Positions 35,501-45,680 of a stretch of DNA of 64,000 nt are shown in pieces (position 1 is the first letter of the stretch; every line of letters starts with the position of its first letter). Source of the DNA: CAZBSE01 sp964610385. Its GTDB lineage: Bacteria; Actinomycetota; Humimicrobiia; Humimicrobiales; Humimicrobiaceae. The notes below the pieces were generated by a model that worked only from the letters and a program-made list of their open reading frames with translations, did no database searches and was not told the DNA's origin. The translations under genes and the position numbers were made by a program. Location: positions 1-64,000 of the forward strand of contig CAZSXW010000002.1 in NCBI GenBank assembly GCA_964610385.1, written 5' to 3'.

Positions 35501-36796
35501 TCAGAGATTCTCCGGCCTGTAAGTTGTCACTTTTACGAATTGTATGATTATAAATCCGCTGATAAGGAAAAGTAGGGTGCTCAGCAGCGCCAGCCTCTGG
35601 CTCTTTGTGAAATATGAAATTAACCCAAAAGCAATAGGTCCTATTATTGCGGACATCTTGCCGCTTATGGCATAAAAACCAAAAAATTCGGCTTCACTGT
35701 CCATAGGTATTAGAAAAGTCATAAGACTCCTGCTTGCTATCAGGGTCGAACCCGTGCAGATGGCGGCCAGTATATAACCCGTGTAAAATACTGCTTTGAT
35801 ATTAAAAAAAGTAACCATCAGTATTATTAAGATCCACAGGATCAGAGTTATAGAAATGGTCACTTTTGGACCTATCCTGTCTGTCAGCCAGCCGAAAAAG
35901 ATAGAACTTATAATTGTGGGTATATGTCCCAGTATGAATAGGGTGGTTATTTCGAGCAGCCCAAGATTTAAAGTGTTCTTGGCATATATGGCCACATAAT
36001 AGGCCAGTATGGAGAAAGCATTACTGAAAAGAAAATAGGCGATTAGGAATTTAGTAAGGTTTTTATGCTTTTTTATGTTTCTAAGGGTTCGTGCCAGTTT
36101 TTTAAATCCGTACGAGATATAGGATGTTTTTATCTTTATGACTTTTGCTGCAGGTGAATCCTTAAGTAATATGAAGGATGGGATGGAGAAGACCAGAAAG
36201 AACAGGCAGGTTACAATAAATGTGATTTTGATGTTTAAAAGATTTGACGGGTCCAATCCTCCTCTTACCAGGGGGTAGACCAGGATCAAAATCAAAAATC
36301 CTCCCAGGTATCCTACTGAAAAACCGAATCCTGAAATCATGCCCGTGTTCTCTTTAGAAGAAAGCTGGGGCAGGAATGCGTTATAAAACATCATTGAAGT
36401 CTGGTAAAGGACATTGGATATTATAAACAGGATAACGGCCTGGGCTACCATTCCGCTTTTCAGGAAAAAAAGCAGGAAGCTGAAAAAGATGCAGGCCAGA
36501 GTAAGTGCAGTCAAAAATTTATTCTTAGACCTCGAGGTATCTGCTATTGATCCGAAAACCGGTGCCAGAATTGATGTGATTATCATGGAAGTACCGCCGG
36601 CAATACCCCACATAAGATCTCCAAAGTTCTGAGGATAGACTCCGGGGGTCACTATTACATTGGTAAAGTATATGGGGAAGATTATAGTGATTATTATTAC
36701 TGCAAATGAAGTATTGGCAAGATCATAGAGAGCCCATGATACAATGGGAGCTTTAAATAGCACTCTAATGTTTTCTTTAAAAGTCTTTCTTTGCAT
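35501..36796 (-). CDS. MFS transporter, UMF1/Atg22 family
   Basis: A 431-residue protein with about twelve hydrophobic helices. The opening VSWALYDLANTSFAVIIIT and IFPIYFTNVI are typical of the UMF1 group. The GWLTDRIGPK loop is the usual MFS loop 8-9 motif. It is convergent with copA, 15 bases apart. Substrates of bacterial UMF1 proteins are not established; efflux or amino-acid export is possible. Confidence 0.85.
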   Translation of the reverse strand: MQRKTFKENIRVLFKAPIVSWALYDLANTSFAVIIITIIFPIYFTNVIVTPGVYPQNFGDLMWGIAGGTSMIITSILAPVFGSIADTSRSKNKFLTALTLACIFFSFLLFFLKSGMVAQAVILFIISNVLYQTSMMFYNAFLPQLSSKENTGMISGFGFSVGYLGGFLILILVYPLVRGGLDPSNLLNIKITFIVTCLFFLVFSIPSFILLKDSPAAKVIKIKTSYISYGFKKLARTLRNIKKHKNLTKFLIAYFLFSNAFSILAYYVAIYAKNTLNLGLLEITTLFILGHIPTIISSIFFGWLTDRIGPKVTISITLILWILIILMVTFFNIKAVFYTGYILAAICTGSTLIASRSLMTFLIPMDSEAEFFGFYAISGKMSAIIGPIAFGLISYFTKSQRLALLSTLLFLISGFIIIQFVKVTTYRPENL

Positions 36797-37015
36797 GTCT
36801 TATTTTGGTTTTAAAAAGAACTTGAGTTTATTATCTTAAAATAGTAATAATTTTACTATAAAAAATTTTGATTTTATAAAACGAATATGAGTATCTTCAT
36901 GTGTTGATTCTTTTTAATAAAAAATGGTCAAAATAGGTCTCTTTAAATAGTTGCAAATAAGTTTGCTGGGTAATATCATTATGTTTAAAAGCAATTTAGG
37001 GTTTAAGGAATTTAA

Positions 37016-38749
37016 TTGAAGGTCTCAAATCTAACCTGGAAGATCGGCGGGGAAGCAGGTTACGGGATTATATCCGCGGGTTCCATTTTTTCAAGGATTT
37101 TTACCAAGAAGGGATATTTTGTCATTGACAATAATGAGTACCCTTCACTTATCAGGGGCGGTCATAATACTTATACCGTTCGTGTGAGTTCAAATCAGAT
37201 TTATTCCATTAACAGGGACGTGAATGTTTTAGTCGCTCTGAATCAAGAAACTTTGATGCTTCATCAGGAAGAGGTTACATACGGCGGTTATATTATTTAT
37301 GATGGAGATGTCTGTAACATCAAAGCAGTCAGGAAGGCGAGAAAGGACATCAATTACATAGTGGTGCCCTTCTCCAAGATAATTTCCGAACTGGGAGCTC
37401 CAAAAGTTATGATGAATAATATTTCGCTGGGTGCATCGGTAGCCCTGTTAAATTATGATCTGGAAATACTAAAAAGTGTGATAAGGGAGAATTTCAGCAG
37501 AAAAGGTGATGAAATCGTTGACTTAAATATAAAATCATCGGAACTGGGATATAAATATATTAAAGAGAAGATAAAAACAGCATCATACGAACTGGAAATA
37601 GTAAATCCGGTGAGTAAAATGCTTCTTACCGGCAATGATGCCGTTTTTTTGGGGGCAGTTAGAGCGGGGTGTAAATTTTATGCGGCTTATCCTATGACTC
37701 CTTCTTCGTCCATATTGCATTCATTTGCATCAGCGGAGGAAGATTATAATATCGTGACCAAGCAAGCCGAGGATGAACTGGCAGTAATAAATATGGCAAT
37801 AGGCGCATCTTTTACAGGAGTAAGGGCAATGGTTGCAACATCCGGGGGCGGATTTTCTCTTATGAATGAAGGTTTAAGCAGTGCTGCAATGACCGAGACT
37901 CCTTTGGTAGTGGTATTATGCCAGAGACCTGGTCCTGCCACTGGTTTACCGACATGGACCGAGCAGGGAGATATGTTGTTTGCTGTCCATGCGTCTCATG
38001 GGGAATTCTTAAGGGTTGTCATAGCTCCGGGTGATCCCGAGGAGTGCTTTTATCTTACAGGAAGGGCATTTAACCTTGCCGATAAATACCAGATTCCAGT
38101 TATCATACTGCTGGACAAGTATTTATCCGAAAGTCACTGGGCATATGAAAAGTTTGATTTTAAGAAAATAACTATAGATAGGGGAAAGCTTTTGACCACA
38201 GTGAAAGACAAGGCAGGAGAATACAAGAGATATTCCGATACTGAAGACGGTATTTCTCCAAGAGTAATAGCGGGGATAAAAGATGGGATCCATATAGCCA
38301 ATAGTGATGAGCATGATGAAAAGGGCTATTCGGAAGAAGACGCCTATAACAGAAAGATCATGGTAGATAAAAGATTTAAAAAGATAATAAAGTTGATAGA
38401 AGATATACCTCCTCCCAAGATCTATGGTCCGGCAGATGCAGAAATCACTATCTGGAGCTGGGGTTCCTGTAAAGGGCCCATTCTTGAGGCAATGAACATA
38501 CTGAACCAGAAAGAGAAGAAAGTAAATCTGGTCCATTTTACTTTTTTATATCCCTTCGATTATGAGTCAATTGCAGGAGTGATAGAAGAGAGCAATAAAA
38601 ATGTAGTAGTGGAAAATAATAAGACTTCGCAGCTTTCAAAACTGATAATGATGAATACGGATCACAAAATAAAGAATAAAATATTAAAGTACAGTGGAAG
38701 GCAGTTTTTGCCGGGAGAAATAGTAAGCGGGATTGAAAAAATAGAGTAG
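37016..38749 (+). CDS. korA: 2-oxoacid:ferredoxin oxidoreductase, fused gamma-alpha subunit
   Basis: A 577-residue protein. The gamma domain (about 1-190) opens with WKIGGEAGYGIISAG and the NEYPSLIRGGHN motif. The alpha domain follows with GNDAVFLGAVRAGCKFYAAY, PMTPSS and the TSGGGFSLMNEGLS region. It oxidises a 2-oxo acid with CoA and reduces ferredoxin, together with KorB. The TTG start at 37016 has AAGGA eight bases upstream. The gene is 41 bases before korB. Substrate (2-oxoglutarate, or another acid) is not fixed by the sequence. Confidence 0.92.
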   Translation: MKVSNLTWKIGGEAGYGIISAGSIFSRIFTKKGYFVIDNNEYPSLIRGGHNTYTVRVSSNQIYSINRDVNVLVALNQETLMLHQEEVTYGGYIIYDGDVCNIKAVRKARKDINYIVVPFSKIISELGAPKVMMNNISLGASVALLNYDLEILKSVIRENFSRKGDEIVDLNIKSSELGYKYIKEKIKTASYELEIVNPVSKMLLTGNDAVFLGAVRAGCKFYAAYPMTPSSSILHSFASAEEDYNIVTKQAEDELAVINMAIGASFTGVRAMVATSGGGFSLMNEGLSSAAMTETPLVVVLCQRPGPATGLPTWTEQGDMLFAVHASHGEFLRVVIAPGDPEECFYLTGRAFNLADKYQIPVIILLDKYLSESHWAYEKFDFKKITIDRGKLLTTVKDKAGEYKRYSDTEDGISPRVIAGIKDGIHIANSDEHDEKGYSEEDAYNRKIMVDKRFKKIIKLIEDIPPPKIYGPADAEITIWSWGSCKGPILEAMNILNQKEKKVNLVHFTFLYPFDYESIAGVIEESNKNVVVENNKTSQLSKLIMMNTDHKIKNKILKYSGRQFLPGEIVSGIEKIE

Positions 38750-38790
38750 TATATAAAGTTTTAATACGAACCAAAAAGTGTAAAAGAATT

Positions 38791-39696
38791 ATGGCTTTAA
38801 AGAAAAATAAAGATAGGTCTTCAAAAGAAGATTATAATTTGAAACCTGCTGATTTCAATACTGAGAAAAGACCTACCTGGTGCCTGGGGTGTGGGAATTA
38901 TGGGATATGGAATTCGCTTAAGAAGACGTTTGTTAAGCTCAGTCTTATGCCTCACGAGATCCTGATAGTCTATGGTATCGGATGTTCAGGCAATGGTGCA
39001 AATTTTTTTAGGACATATGCATTTCATGCTTTACACGGGAGGGCACTCCCGGTAGCCACAGGAGCAAAACTTGCAAATCACAAGTTGAATGTAATAGTAA
39101 TGTCGGGAGACGGAGACGGTGCAAGTATCGGAGGAAATCACTTTATACATACCTGCAGAAGAAATATAAATATTACTTATTTGATGCATAATAATAAAGT
39201 ATATGGTCTTACCACCGGCCAGACTTCCCCTACAAGTGATAGAGGTTTCAAGACCAAATCAACACCGGGCGGTGTTCTGGAAAAGCCCGTCAGCCCTGTT
39301 TTGCTGGCATTAGTTTCAGGAGCGACTTATGTGGCTAGAGGTTTTTCGGGTAATACGGCACATCTGACGGAAATAATTAAAAAAGCCATAAAACATGAAG
39401 GATTTTCTTTTATAGATATACTGCAGCCCTGCGTTACATTCAATAAACGGAATACCTATGATTTCTACCGCGAGAGGATATATGACCTGGGTGAGCTAAA
39501 AGATTATGACAGGAGCAACCTGAACGAGGCTATAGAAAGGGAAATCGAAGAGGAAGAAAAGATACCTGTAGGAATCATTTATCAGGTGAAAAGACTGACA
39601 TATGAAAGCGGCCTGAAACAAATAGAGAGAAAGCCGCTGGTGGATCATATTATAACGGACGTAGATATTAACAAACTTCTTAATAATTATTATTAG
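38791..39696 (+). CDS. korB: 2-oxoacid:ferredoxin oxidoreductase, beta subunit
   Basis: A 301-residue thiamine-diphosphate subunit. PTWCLGCGNYGIWNSL holds the cluster-binding CxxC, GIGCSGNGANF another cysteine, GDGDGASIGGNHFIHTC the cofactor motif with NNKVYGLTTGQTSPTS after it. The C-terminal INIRQPCVTFN-type strand reads DILQPCVTFNK. With KorA it forms the complete anaerobic enzyme; ferredoxin reduction supports the picture of a fermentative anaerobe. Confidence 0.94.
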   Translation: MALKKNKDRSSKEDYNLKPADFNTEKRPTWCLGCGNYGIWNSLKKTFVKLSLMPHEILIVYGIGCSGNGANFFRTYAFHALHGRALPVATGAKLANHKLNVIVMSGDGDGASIGGNHFIHTCRRNINITYLMHNNKVYGLTTGQTSPTSDRGFKTKSTPGGVLEKPVSPVLLALVSGATYVARGFSGNTAHLTEIIKKAIKHEGFSFIDILQPCVTFNKRNTYDFYRERIYDLGELKDYDRSNLNEAIEREIEEEEKIPVGIIYQVKRLTYESGLKQIERKPLVDHIITDVDINKLLNNYY

Positions 39697-39732
39697 CGGA
39701 TAATTGTATTTTGAATAAATAAGGATTTGGGA

Positions 39733-40356
39733 ATGAATGCGGATTCTATAAAAAAGCCCGGTGAATTTAAAATAGTAGCCATATACGGAAGTCCCAGAAA
39801 AAAAGGTAATACTAGCTTACTGCTGGACAGGTTTATAAAAGGTGCGGAGGAACCCTGCAGCAGTACAAGAGCGGGCATAGGAGTCAAAAAGATAGTTGTC
39901 TGTGATCTGGATATATCTCCGTGCAGGGGCTGCCGAAATTGTTCCAGAACAGGAGAGTGCGTGGTGGATGATGATATGCAGAAAGTTTATAGGGAACTGC
40001 TGGAAGCGGATTTTTTGGCTGTGGCGTCTCCTGTTTTTTTTACCACGGTTTCAGGCTATCTTAAGGCTTTGATTGACAGGTGTCAGAGATTCTGGTCCCT
40101 AAAATACAAGCATAAGAAAAAAATAGTCACCAAGAAAAGAAAGGGTATTTTTATAAGTACCGCCGGTTCCGCTTTTAAGGATATATTTGACTGTCCCAGG
40201 AAGGTCATACGTGCTTTTTTTGATGTATTGTACGTTGATTATTTATGTGATTTTGTTTTTAATGGAGTGGATGAGCGGGGTGATATATTAAAAAACTCCG
40301 AAGCAATGGATGATTTATATAGATTTGGAAAAGAAAAAAATTTCTTAAATCATTAA
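39733..40356 (+). CDS. flavodoxin-fold NAD(P)H-dependent FMN reductase
   Basis: About 207 residues. The FMN phosphate loop is YGSPRKKGNTSLL, followed by the CRGCRNCSRTGECVVDDDM stretch with cysteines as in iron-sulfur flavoproteins, and SPVFFTTVSGYLKALIDR. ATG at 39733 has AAGGA seven bases upstream; TTG at 39727 is less likely. It lies between korB and the redox pair, all on one strand. Electron transfer or disulfide-linked redox work is plausible. Confidence 0.85.
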   Translation: MNADSIKKPGEFKIVAIYGSPRKKGNTSLLLDRFIKGAEEPCSSTRAGIGVKKIVVCDLDISPCRGCRNCSRTGECVVDDDMQKVYRELLEADFLAVASPVFFTTVSGYLKALIDRCQRFWSLKYKHKKKIVTKKRKGIFISTAGSAFKDIFDCPRKVIRAFFDVLYVDYLCDFVFNGVDERGDILKNSEAMDDLYRFGKEKNFLNH

Positions 40357-40370
40357 AGGGGAAGATTTTA

Positions 40371-40859
40371 ATGAAAAAAAGGTCCTTGCTAGCCATTATT
40401 GTCTTAATAATTATCAATTTAACTGTATTTACAGGGTGTCAGTTGTTATCCGGCGGGAGTACCGGCGGGGGTGATTTTACTCTGAATGACCTGAGCGGAA
40501 AGGAGGTATCGCTGTCTGACTATACGGGCAAGATTGTGATATTGAATTTCTGGGCTACGTGGTGTTCTCCCTGCAGGCAGGAGATTCCTGATTTTGTCGA
40601 TGTATTTGATGATTATAAAAATGAAGATATTCAGTTCTTGGGGATCTCAAATGAAGATGTTTATACTTTAAGGAATTTTGTTTTAAAATATGATATAAAT
40701 TATCCAATTTTGGTTGATGATGAGGGTATTATGAATAATTGGGGTATAAAAGCTATTCCTACTACTTTTGTCATTGATAGAGAAGGTAAGATTATATATA
40801 AAAGTGTCGGCATGATGACTAAAGCACAGCTTGTAAATATCATAGAAGATGCATTATAA
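40371..40859 (+). CDS. TlpA/ResA-like thioredoxin lipoprotein
   Basis: A 162-residue protein. A signal peptide ends in lipobox FTGC (Cys23). The thioredoxin-fold domain has FTLNDLSGKEVSLSDYTGK, the active site WCSPC (Cys65, Cys68) and the cis-proline in AIPTTFVID. It reduces or isomerises disulfides outside the membrane. The next gene, ccdA, starts at the base after its stop and would supply electrons. Confidence 0.92.
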   Translation: MKKRSLLAIIVLIIINLTVFTGCQLLSGGSTGGGDFTLNDLSGKEVSLSDYTGKIVILNFWATWCSPCRQEIPDFVDVFDDYKNEDIQFLGISNEDVYTLRNFVLKYDINYPILVDDEGIMNNWGIKAIPTTFVIDREGKIIYKSVGMMTKAQLVNIIEDAL

Positions 40860-41594
40860 ATGTTAGAGATTGGTTTACTTTCTGCTTTTATAGCAGGGTT
40901 GCTCGCATTTATCTCTCCCTGTATTTTGCCTCTGGTTCCGGTTTATATCAGCCTTATGTCAAATAGGGCAATCTACAGGAGTGATAATATAAAAATTTCA
41001 GAAAGGCTTTACCTGTTTTTGAACAGCATATTCTTCGTGCTTGGATTCTCCATAATCTTTATAATACTGGGTTCCACTGCTACTATAATAGGGCAGGCGC
41101 TACAGAATTATTCCGGTATTATTACAAGAATAGGCGGGATCATTCTGATAATATTCGGGCTGCAGTATGCCGGCCTTTTTAGAATACGTTTTTTAAATAT
41201 TGAAAAAAGATTTAGCATCCCTTCTTCACTGGCGACCGGCTATTTTGGATCTTTTATCATAGGAGTGATTTTTTCATTTGGATGGGTTCCCTGCGTGGGG
41301 ATGATCCTATCGGGTATTTTACTTTTGGCCAGCCAGCTTGGTACCCTGCTTCAGGGGATTATACTTCTTGCAGTTTTTTCGCTTGGGCTGGGGCTTCCGT
41401 TCATGCTTGCAAGCGTATTTGTAAGCTTTTTTTCTAAATTCTTGAAAAGAATAAACAGACATCTTAATGTGGTAAATATTATCTCGGGTATATTTCTTGT
41501 GGCTTTGGGTATAATCTTTGTCACGGATTCTATGGGTGCAGTCATAGGTTTTTTATCCAGATACATACCCTTTTTAAATAAACTTGATTTTTAA
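40860..41594 (+). CDS. ccdA: CcdA-type transmembrane thiol transporter
   Basis: A 244-residue membrane protein with six helices. The two cysteines of the electron-transfer path lie in SPCILPLVPVY and WVPCVGMILSG. It passes reducing power from cytoplasmic thioredoxin across the membrane to the TlpA-like lipoprotein encoded directly upstream (no gap). No cytochrome c genes are near, so a general thiol role is likely. Confidence 0.92.
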   Translation: MLEIGLLSAFIAGLLAFISPCILPLVPVYISLMSNRAIYRSDNIKISERLYLFLNSIFFVLGFSIIFIILGSTATIIGQALQNYSGIITRIGGIILIIFGLQYAGLFRIRFLNIEKRFSIPSSLATGYFGSFIIGVIFSFGWVPCVGMILSGILLLASQLGTLLQGIILLAVFSLGLGLPFMLASVFVSFFSKFLKRINRHLNVVNIISGIFLVALGIIFVTDSMGAVIGFLSRYIPFLNKLDF

Positions 41595-41643
41595 ATAAAT
41601 ATTTATGTTAATTTGTGCTAAAATTTTAAATATTTATATTTTA

Positions 41644-41659
41644 TACTGCCAGGGCAGTA
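41644..41659. repeat. short palindrome before lgt
   Basis: TACTGCC, two bases, GGCAGTA, within the A+T-rich 90-base gap upstream of lgt. The TATACT overlapping its left arm could be a -10. It may be an operator; the loop is too short for a good terminator. Confidence 0.3.
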
Positions 41660-41684
41660 ATAATTTGATTTAAAGGAGGATACC

Positions 41685-42500
41685 TTGTCTATAGACCCGG
41701 TTGCTTTTAGTATATTTGGATTGGAGATCAGGTGGTACGGTATAATAACGGCATTAGGACTGTTAATAGGATTTACAGCAGCGTATTTTATAGCCAGATA
41801 CAGAAATCAGAGACAGGAAGAAGTCATAAATTTTGCACTCATAGCAGTAGTATTTGCGGTTCTAGGCGCCAGGCTGGTCCATATTGCAGCAAATCTATCT
41901 TTTTATTTCGAACATCCGATTTATATTTTTGCATTTAGGAGAGGCGGACTTGCTATCCAGGGAGCCATACTGGGAGGGTTAATAGCACTTATTATATTCT
42001 GCAGGATAAGAAAACTCGATTTCTGGCTGTGGGCTGATATTTATGTACCCGGTCTGATTCTGGGTCAGGCCATAGGAAGGTGGGGCAACTTCATAAATCA
42101 GGAAGCTTTTGGAAGACCTACCAGTCTTCCCTGGGCAATTTATATTGAGCCTGCTAACAGGCCTTATGATTACGCCAGTTATGAGTATTTTCACCCCACG
42201 TTTTTATATGAGTCAATAGCCAATTTCTTATTATTTGGATTTCTTATATTGATGCACCGGTACTATAAAAGGAGACCGGGTAGAATACCCTACGGGTTAA
42301 TACTGGCGATGTATCTGGGAATATATTCGATTTACAGGACATTTATAGAATATTACCGAATTGACAGCACTTATTGGGGACCGGTCAAGGTGGTATATGT
42401 AATAGATTTGATCACTATCATAGCCGCTGTAATAATAGCAAATTATGTAATAAAGAAGTTCAGGGAAAGTAAGGAGCTGGGAGAAAACTCTGATAAATAA
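41685..42500 (+). CDS. lgt: prolipoprotein diacylglyceryl transferase
   Basis: A 271-residue membrane enzyme with about seven helices. It shows EIRWYG near the start, RRGGLAIQGAILGG, the signature GQAIGRWGNFINQEAFG and the late PTFLYES and GPVKVVYVIDL. It attaches diacylglycerol to the lipobox cysteine, as needed by the lipoproteins in this window. The start is TTG at 41685 with AAAGGAGG five bases upstream. Confidence 0.95.
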   Translation: MSIDPVAFSIFGLEIRWYGIITALGLLIGFTAAYFIARYRNQRQEEVINFALIAVVFAVLGARLVHIAANLSFYFEHPIYIFAFRRGGLAIQGAILGGLIALIIFCRIRKLDFWLWADIYVPGLILGQAIGRWGNFINQEAFGRPTSLPWAIYIEPANRPYDYASYEYFHPTFLYESIANFLLFGFLILMHRYYKRRPGRIPYGLILAMYLGIYSIYRTFIEYYRIDSTYWGPVKVVYVIDLITIIAAVIIANYVIKKFRESKELGENSDK

Positions 42501-42513
42501 AGAAGACTTTTTC

Positions 42514-43065
42514 TTATCGGATGCTGTACATACAGCCGCAGTAATGCTGCCTGTAAAGCTGTAATTTTTTACTCATTTCCATGGTCTTTTTAAAACCGTC
42601 ATTTTTCTTAAAATTGGATTGAAGGAAACCAATTCCCAGTGAAGCTGCGACTTCTGATCCTATGGAGTTGATGATATGATGATTTTTAAGAGGGCTTACG
42701 GTAAGAGTCGTTCCAAATAAGTCGGTTCCCAGTTCTTTTGCCTGTTCGGCTGTTTTATTCAAACGCATTCTGAAACATAGATCGCATCTTCTGCCGCCCT
42801 CGGGCTCATCTTCGTATCCTTTGGTCAAAGTAAGCCATTTTTTTATTTCATATCTTCCGGTCACGAGCGGGATGGAATATTTTTTTGCGATAGTTTGCAC
42901 ACCATAAAGCCTTCTAAGATATTCTTTTTTTGGGTATATATTGGGATTATAATAGAAGAAAGTAATATTAAAATCTCTTTTTAGTTCAAAATAAGGGTAA
43001 AGCGCACAAGTGCCGCAACATACATGAAGAAGCATTTCCGGTTTTGAATTTGAAGTTTTTGACAT
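42514..43065 (-). CDS. queH: epoxyqueuosine reductase QueH
   Basis: A 183-residue DUF208/QueH protein. Cluster cysteines appear in HVCCGTCALY, RRCDLCFRMRL and YCGCMYS; YNPNIYPKKEYLRR is the family signature. It reduces epoxyqueuosine to queuosine in tRNA, the non-homologous replacement for QueG in many anaerobes. Convergent with lgt, 13 bases apart. Confidence 0.93.
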   Translation of the reverse strand: MSKTSNSKPEMLLHVCCGTCALYPYFELKRDFNITFFYYNPNIYPKKEYLRRLYGVQTIAKKYSIPLVTGRYEIKKWLTLTKGYEDEPEGGRRCDLCFRMRLNKTAEQAKELGTDLFGTTLTVSPLKNHHIINSIGSEVAASLGIGFLQSNFKKNDGFKKTMEMSKKLQLYRQHYCGCMYSIR

Positions 43066-43154
43066 TTTTTCTATAATGTTAGTTTTATTTTGCTAATTTT
43101 ATTTTCTTTAGGTATATTAATAAAAACATTTAAAAGTATCAAAGGTCTTTTTAT

Positions 43155-44495
43155 ATGGATTATAATTTTTTAAAGATAGAAAAACCTGAAAAATTCGAAG
43201 AAGTGTATACTCTGGCAAGTAGAGGCTTTAATATATCGGATTCCGTAGATAAGACTGTAGGTAAAATAATAAGCAGGGTAAGATCAGCTGGAGATAGGGC
43301 CGTAGTACGCCTATGCGGACAGTTTGACCGTTTTAAAGCTGAAAGTATCGATGATATTAAAGTAAAAGATGATGAGATAAGATCTGCCTTTAAATATGTC
43401 AAAAACAGGTTGCCCGATCTGATCGAGGCACTGGAAGCCAGCTATAAAAATATAACCGGGTATCATACTGCACAGTTTAAAAGAGAGTCAGGCTCCTGGA
43501 CCATAAGGCCTAAAAAGGGCAAGGAAATGGGACAGGTCCTGTGCCCCCTGGAAAGAGTAGGGATATATATACCGGGGGGAAGATACATATACCCATCTAC
43601 GGTGCTTATGACTGTGATACCGGCTGTGGTAGCAGGTGTAGGGGAGATAGTGATTTGTACGCCTCCTCAGCCTGACGGAAATATAAACCGGGTTTTACTA
43701 TATCTTTGCGGTAGATTAAAGGTAAGAGAGGTTTATAAAATAGGAGGGGCGCAGGCAGTGGCAGTTATGGCTTACGGCACGGAAAGTATTAAAAAAGTGG
43801 ATAAGGTGGTAGGTCCGGGCAATATTTACGTGACCGCAGCCAAAAAGAAGGTGTTTGGAGATGTCGGCATAGATAGTCTTGCCGGCCCCAGTGATATCAC
43901 TGTTCTGGCGGACGATACTGCCAGGCCCGAATTTATTGCCGCCGATCTTATCGCCCAGGCCGAACATGACCCGGATTCCAGGAGTATATTACTGTCAACA
44001 AGTTTAAATTTGGCAAAAAGAGCTGTAGAGGAGATCTACGGGCGCCTTAAAGTATTTAGAAGTGAATACGGGAGTAAATCAAATCTTAAAGTGATTTTAA
44101 GTTCGCTTAAAAACAACTGCAGGGTCATTTTTAACCGTGATAAAGATTGGCTTATCGGAGCTTGCAATATCATAGCTCCGGAACACCTGGAAATAATGAC
44201 CGGGGATGCTAGAAAGGTCTTAAAAAAGATAAAGAATGCAGGAGCGATATTTATAGGCCGGTACTGCCCGGTGGCAGTCGGTGATTATATAGGTGGGACT
44301 AATCATGTCATTCCCACCGGTGGAAATGCGAGATTTTCGTCTCCACTGGGAGTATATGATTTTTTAAAGAGAAGCAGCACCACCTTTTATGATAGGGAGG
44401 CTTTAAAAGAAGAAAAGAAATTTATAGAGACTATATCAGGATTTGAAAAATTATTTGCTCACAGAGATTCTATAAAGATAAGATTTAAAAAATAA
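43155..44495 (+). CDS. hisD: histidinol dehydrogenase
   Basis: A 446-residue enzyme. Visible are ICTPPQPDGNINR, GGAQAVAVMAYGTESI, DKVVGPGNIYVTAAKK, GPSDITVLAD, the zinc ligands in AQAEHDPDS and the GDYIGGTNHVIPTGG, PLGVYDFLKRSS end. It carries out the last two oxidations of histidine synthesis. Followed nine bases later by hisC; the rest of the his pathway is not in the window. Confidence 0.95.
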   Translation: MDYNFLKIEKPEKFEEVYTLASRGFNISDSVDKTVGKIISRVRSAGDRAVVRLCGQFDRFKAESIDDIKVKDDEIRSAFKYVKNRLPDLIEALEASYKNITGYHTAQFKRESGSWTIRPKKGKEMGQVLCPLERVGIYIPGGRYIYPSTVLMTVIPAVVAGVGEIVICTPPQPDGNINRVLLYLCGRLKVREVYKIGGAQAVAVMAYGTESIKKVDKVVGPGNIYVTAAKKKVFGDVGIDSLAGPSDITVLADDTARPEFIAADLIAQAEHDPDSRSILLSTSLNLAKRAVEEIYGRLKVFRSEYGSKSNLKVILSSLKNNCRVIFNRDKDWLIGACNIIAPEHLEIMTGDARKVLKKIKNAGAIFIGRYCPVAVGDYIGGTNHVIPTGGNARFSSPLGVYDFLKRSSTTFYDREALKEEKKFIETISGFEKLFAHRDSIKIRFKK

Positions 44496-44504
44496 GGTGA
44501 AGAG

Positions 44505-45611
44505 ATGGATATAAAATTAAAAAAATGGCTTTCACAAATACCTGAATACATTCCGGGCAGGACTGTAAATGAAATAAAAAAGAAATATAATCTGAAGGAC
44601 GTCTATAAGTTAGCTTCCAATGAGAATCTTTATGGTCCCGACCCCAGAGTTTTAAAGAAGATCAGCAGCGGCCTGAAAGATATCAGGTTTTATCCCGACA
44701 GCGCTTGCAGGAAGGTAAAGCAGAAACTCGGCGAGAAGTATGGGATAAGTACAGACTGCATAGTCATGGGTAACGGTACTGATCAGATAATAGAGATGAT
44801 ATGTGATGGTTTTATAGGACCTGGAGAAAATGCGGTAATTGCAGACCCTACTTTTTTGATCTATGAAAAATCTGTTTTAAAAAGCGGTGGGTCAGCTATA
44901 AAAGTCCCTTTAAAAGAGTTCAGACAGGATGTAAAAATGATGGTGAAGTCTATAGACGATGGTACAAGAATAATATTTTTGACCAATCCTCATAATCCGA
45001 CAGGTACCAATATCAGCCGGGAAGAGTTTGAATATGTCTTAAAAAATAACGATGGAGGTATACTGGTAGTTGTTGATGAGGCTTACAGTGAATACGTGCT
45101 TGAAAGTGAGAAAGTCGATACACTAAGGTATTTAAATGGATATAAAAACCTGATTGTCTTAAGGACATTTTCAAAGATATACGGGCTTGCCGGCTTAAGG
45201 ATAGGATACGGCATATCTGACAGCTCGATTATTTCTGTGCTGAATAAAATAAGGCTTCCTTTTAATATAAATTCGCTGGCCCAGAAAGCTGCTGTTGCAG
45301 CACTGGAGAACGAATCTTATGTTAAAAAAGTAGTTAAAAAGATATATAAGGAGAAAAACAGATTTTATAAGGTTCTTTTGAAAAATAAAATTGGTTTTAT
45401 TAAATCATATGCGAACTTTATATTGATCAAAGCGGGTAAAAGTTGCGGTAGGGTAGTAGAAGAGCTGCTAAAAAAAGGATTTATAGTAAGACCGGGGAAG
45501 AACCTGGGCCTGCCGGATTATATAAGAGTCACTGTAGGGCAGCCCGATACCAATATAAAGTTTTTAAATGCTTTGATAGAAATTTTAAATGTCTCTGAAT
45601 ATAGAAAATAA
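44505..45611 (+). CDS. hisC: histidinol-phosphate aminotransferase
   Basis: A 368-residue class I/II aminotransferase. YKLASNENLYGPDPRVLKKI is the usual opening, GNGTDQIIEMI and TNPHNPTGTNIS follow, VVDEAYSEYV binds the cofactor ring, and the PLP lysine lies in RTFSKIYGLAGLRIGYGI. It transfers an amino group to imidazole acetol phosphate. Operon with hisD. Confidence 0.93.
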   Translation: MDIKLKKWLSQIPEYIPGRTVNEIKKKYNLKDVYKLASNENLYGPDPRVLKKISSGLKDIRFYPDSACRKVKQKLGEKYGISTDCIVMGNGTDQIIEMICDGFIGPGENAVIADPTFLIYEKSVLKSGGSAIKVPLKEFRQDVKMMVKSIDDGTRIIFLTNPHNPTGTNISREEFEYVLKNNDGGILVVVDEAYSEYVLESEKVDTLRYLNGYKNLIVLRTFSKIYGLAGLRIGYGISDSSIISVLNKIRLPFNINSLAQKAAVAALENESYVKKVVKKIYKEKNRFYKVLLKNKIGFIKSYANFILIKAGKSCGRVVEELLKKGFIVRPGKNLGLPDYIRVTVGQPDTNIKFLNALIEILNVSEYRK

Positions 45612-45680
45612 TTCCTTTTTATTCTATAATTTATTATTATTTGATAGCCTATTATTATTTAACATATAGGAGATGGAAAA

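Noticed and set aside
38123..38536. A 137-codon minus-strand reading frame
   Set aside because: Shadow of korA, without family features.
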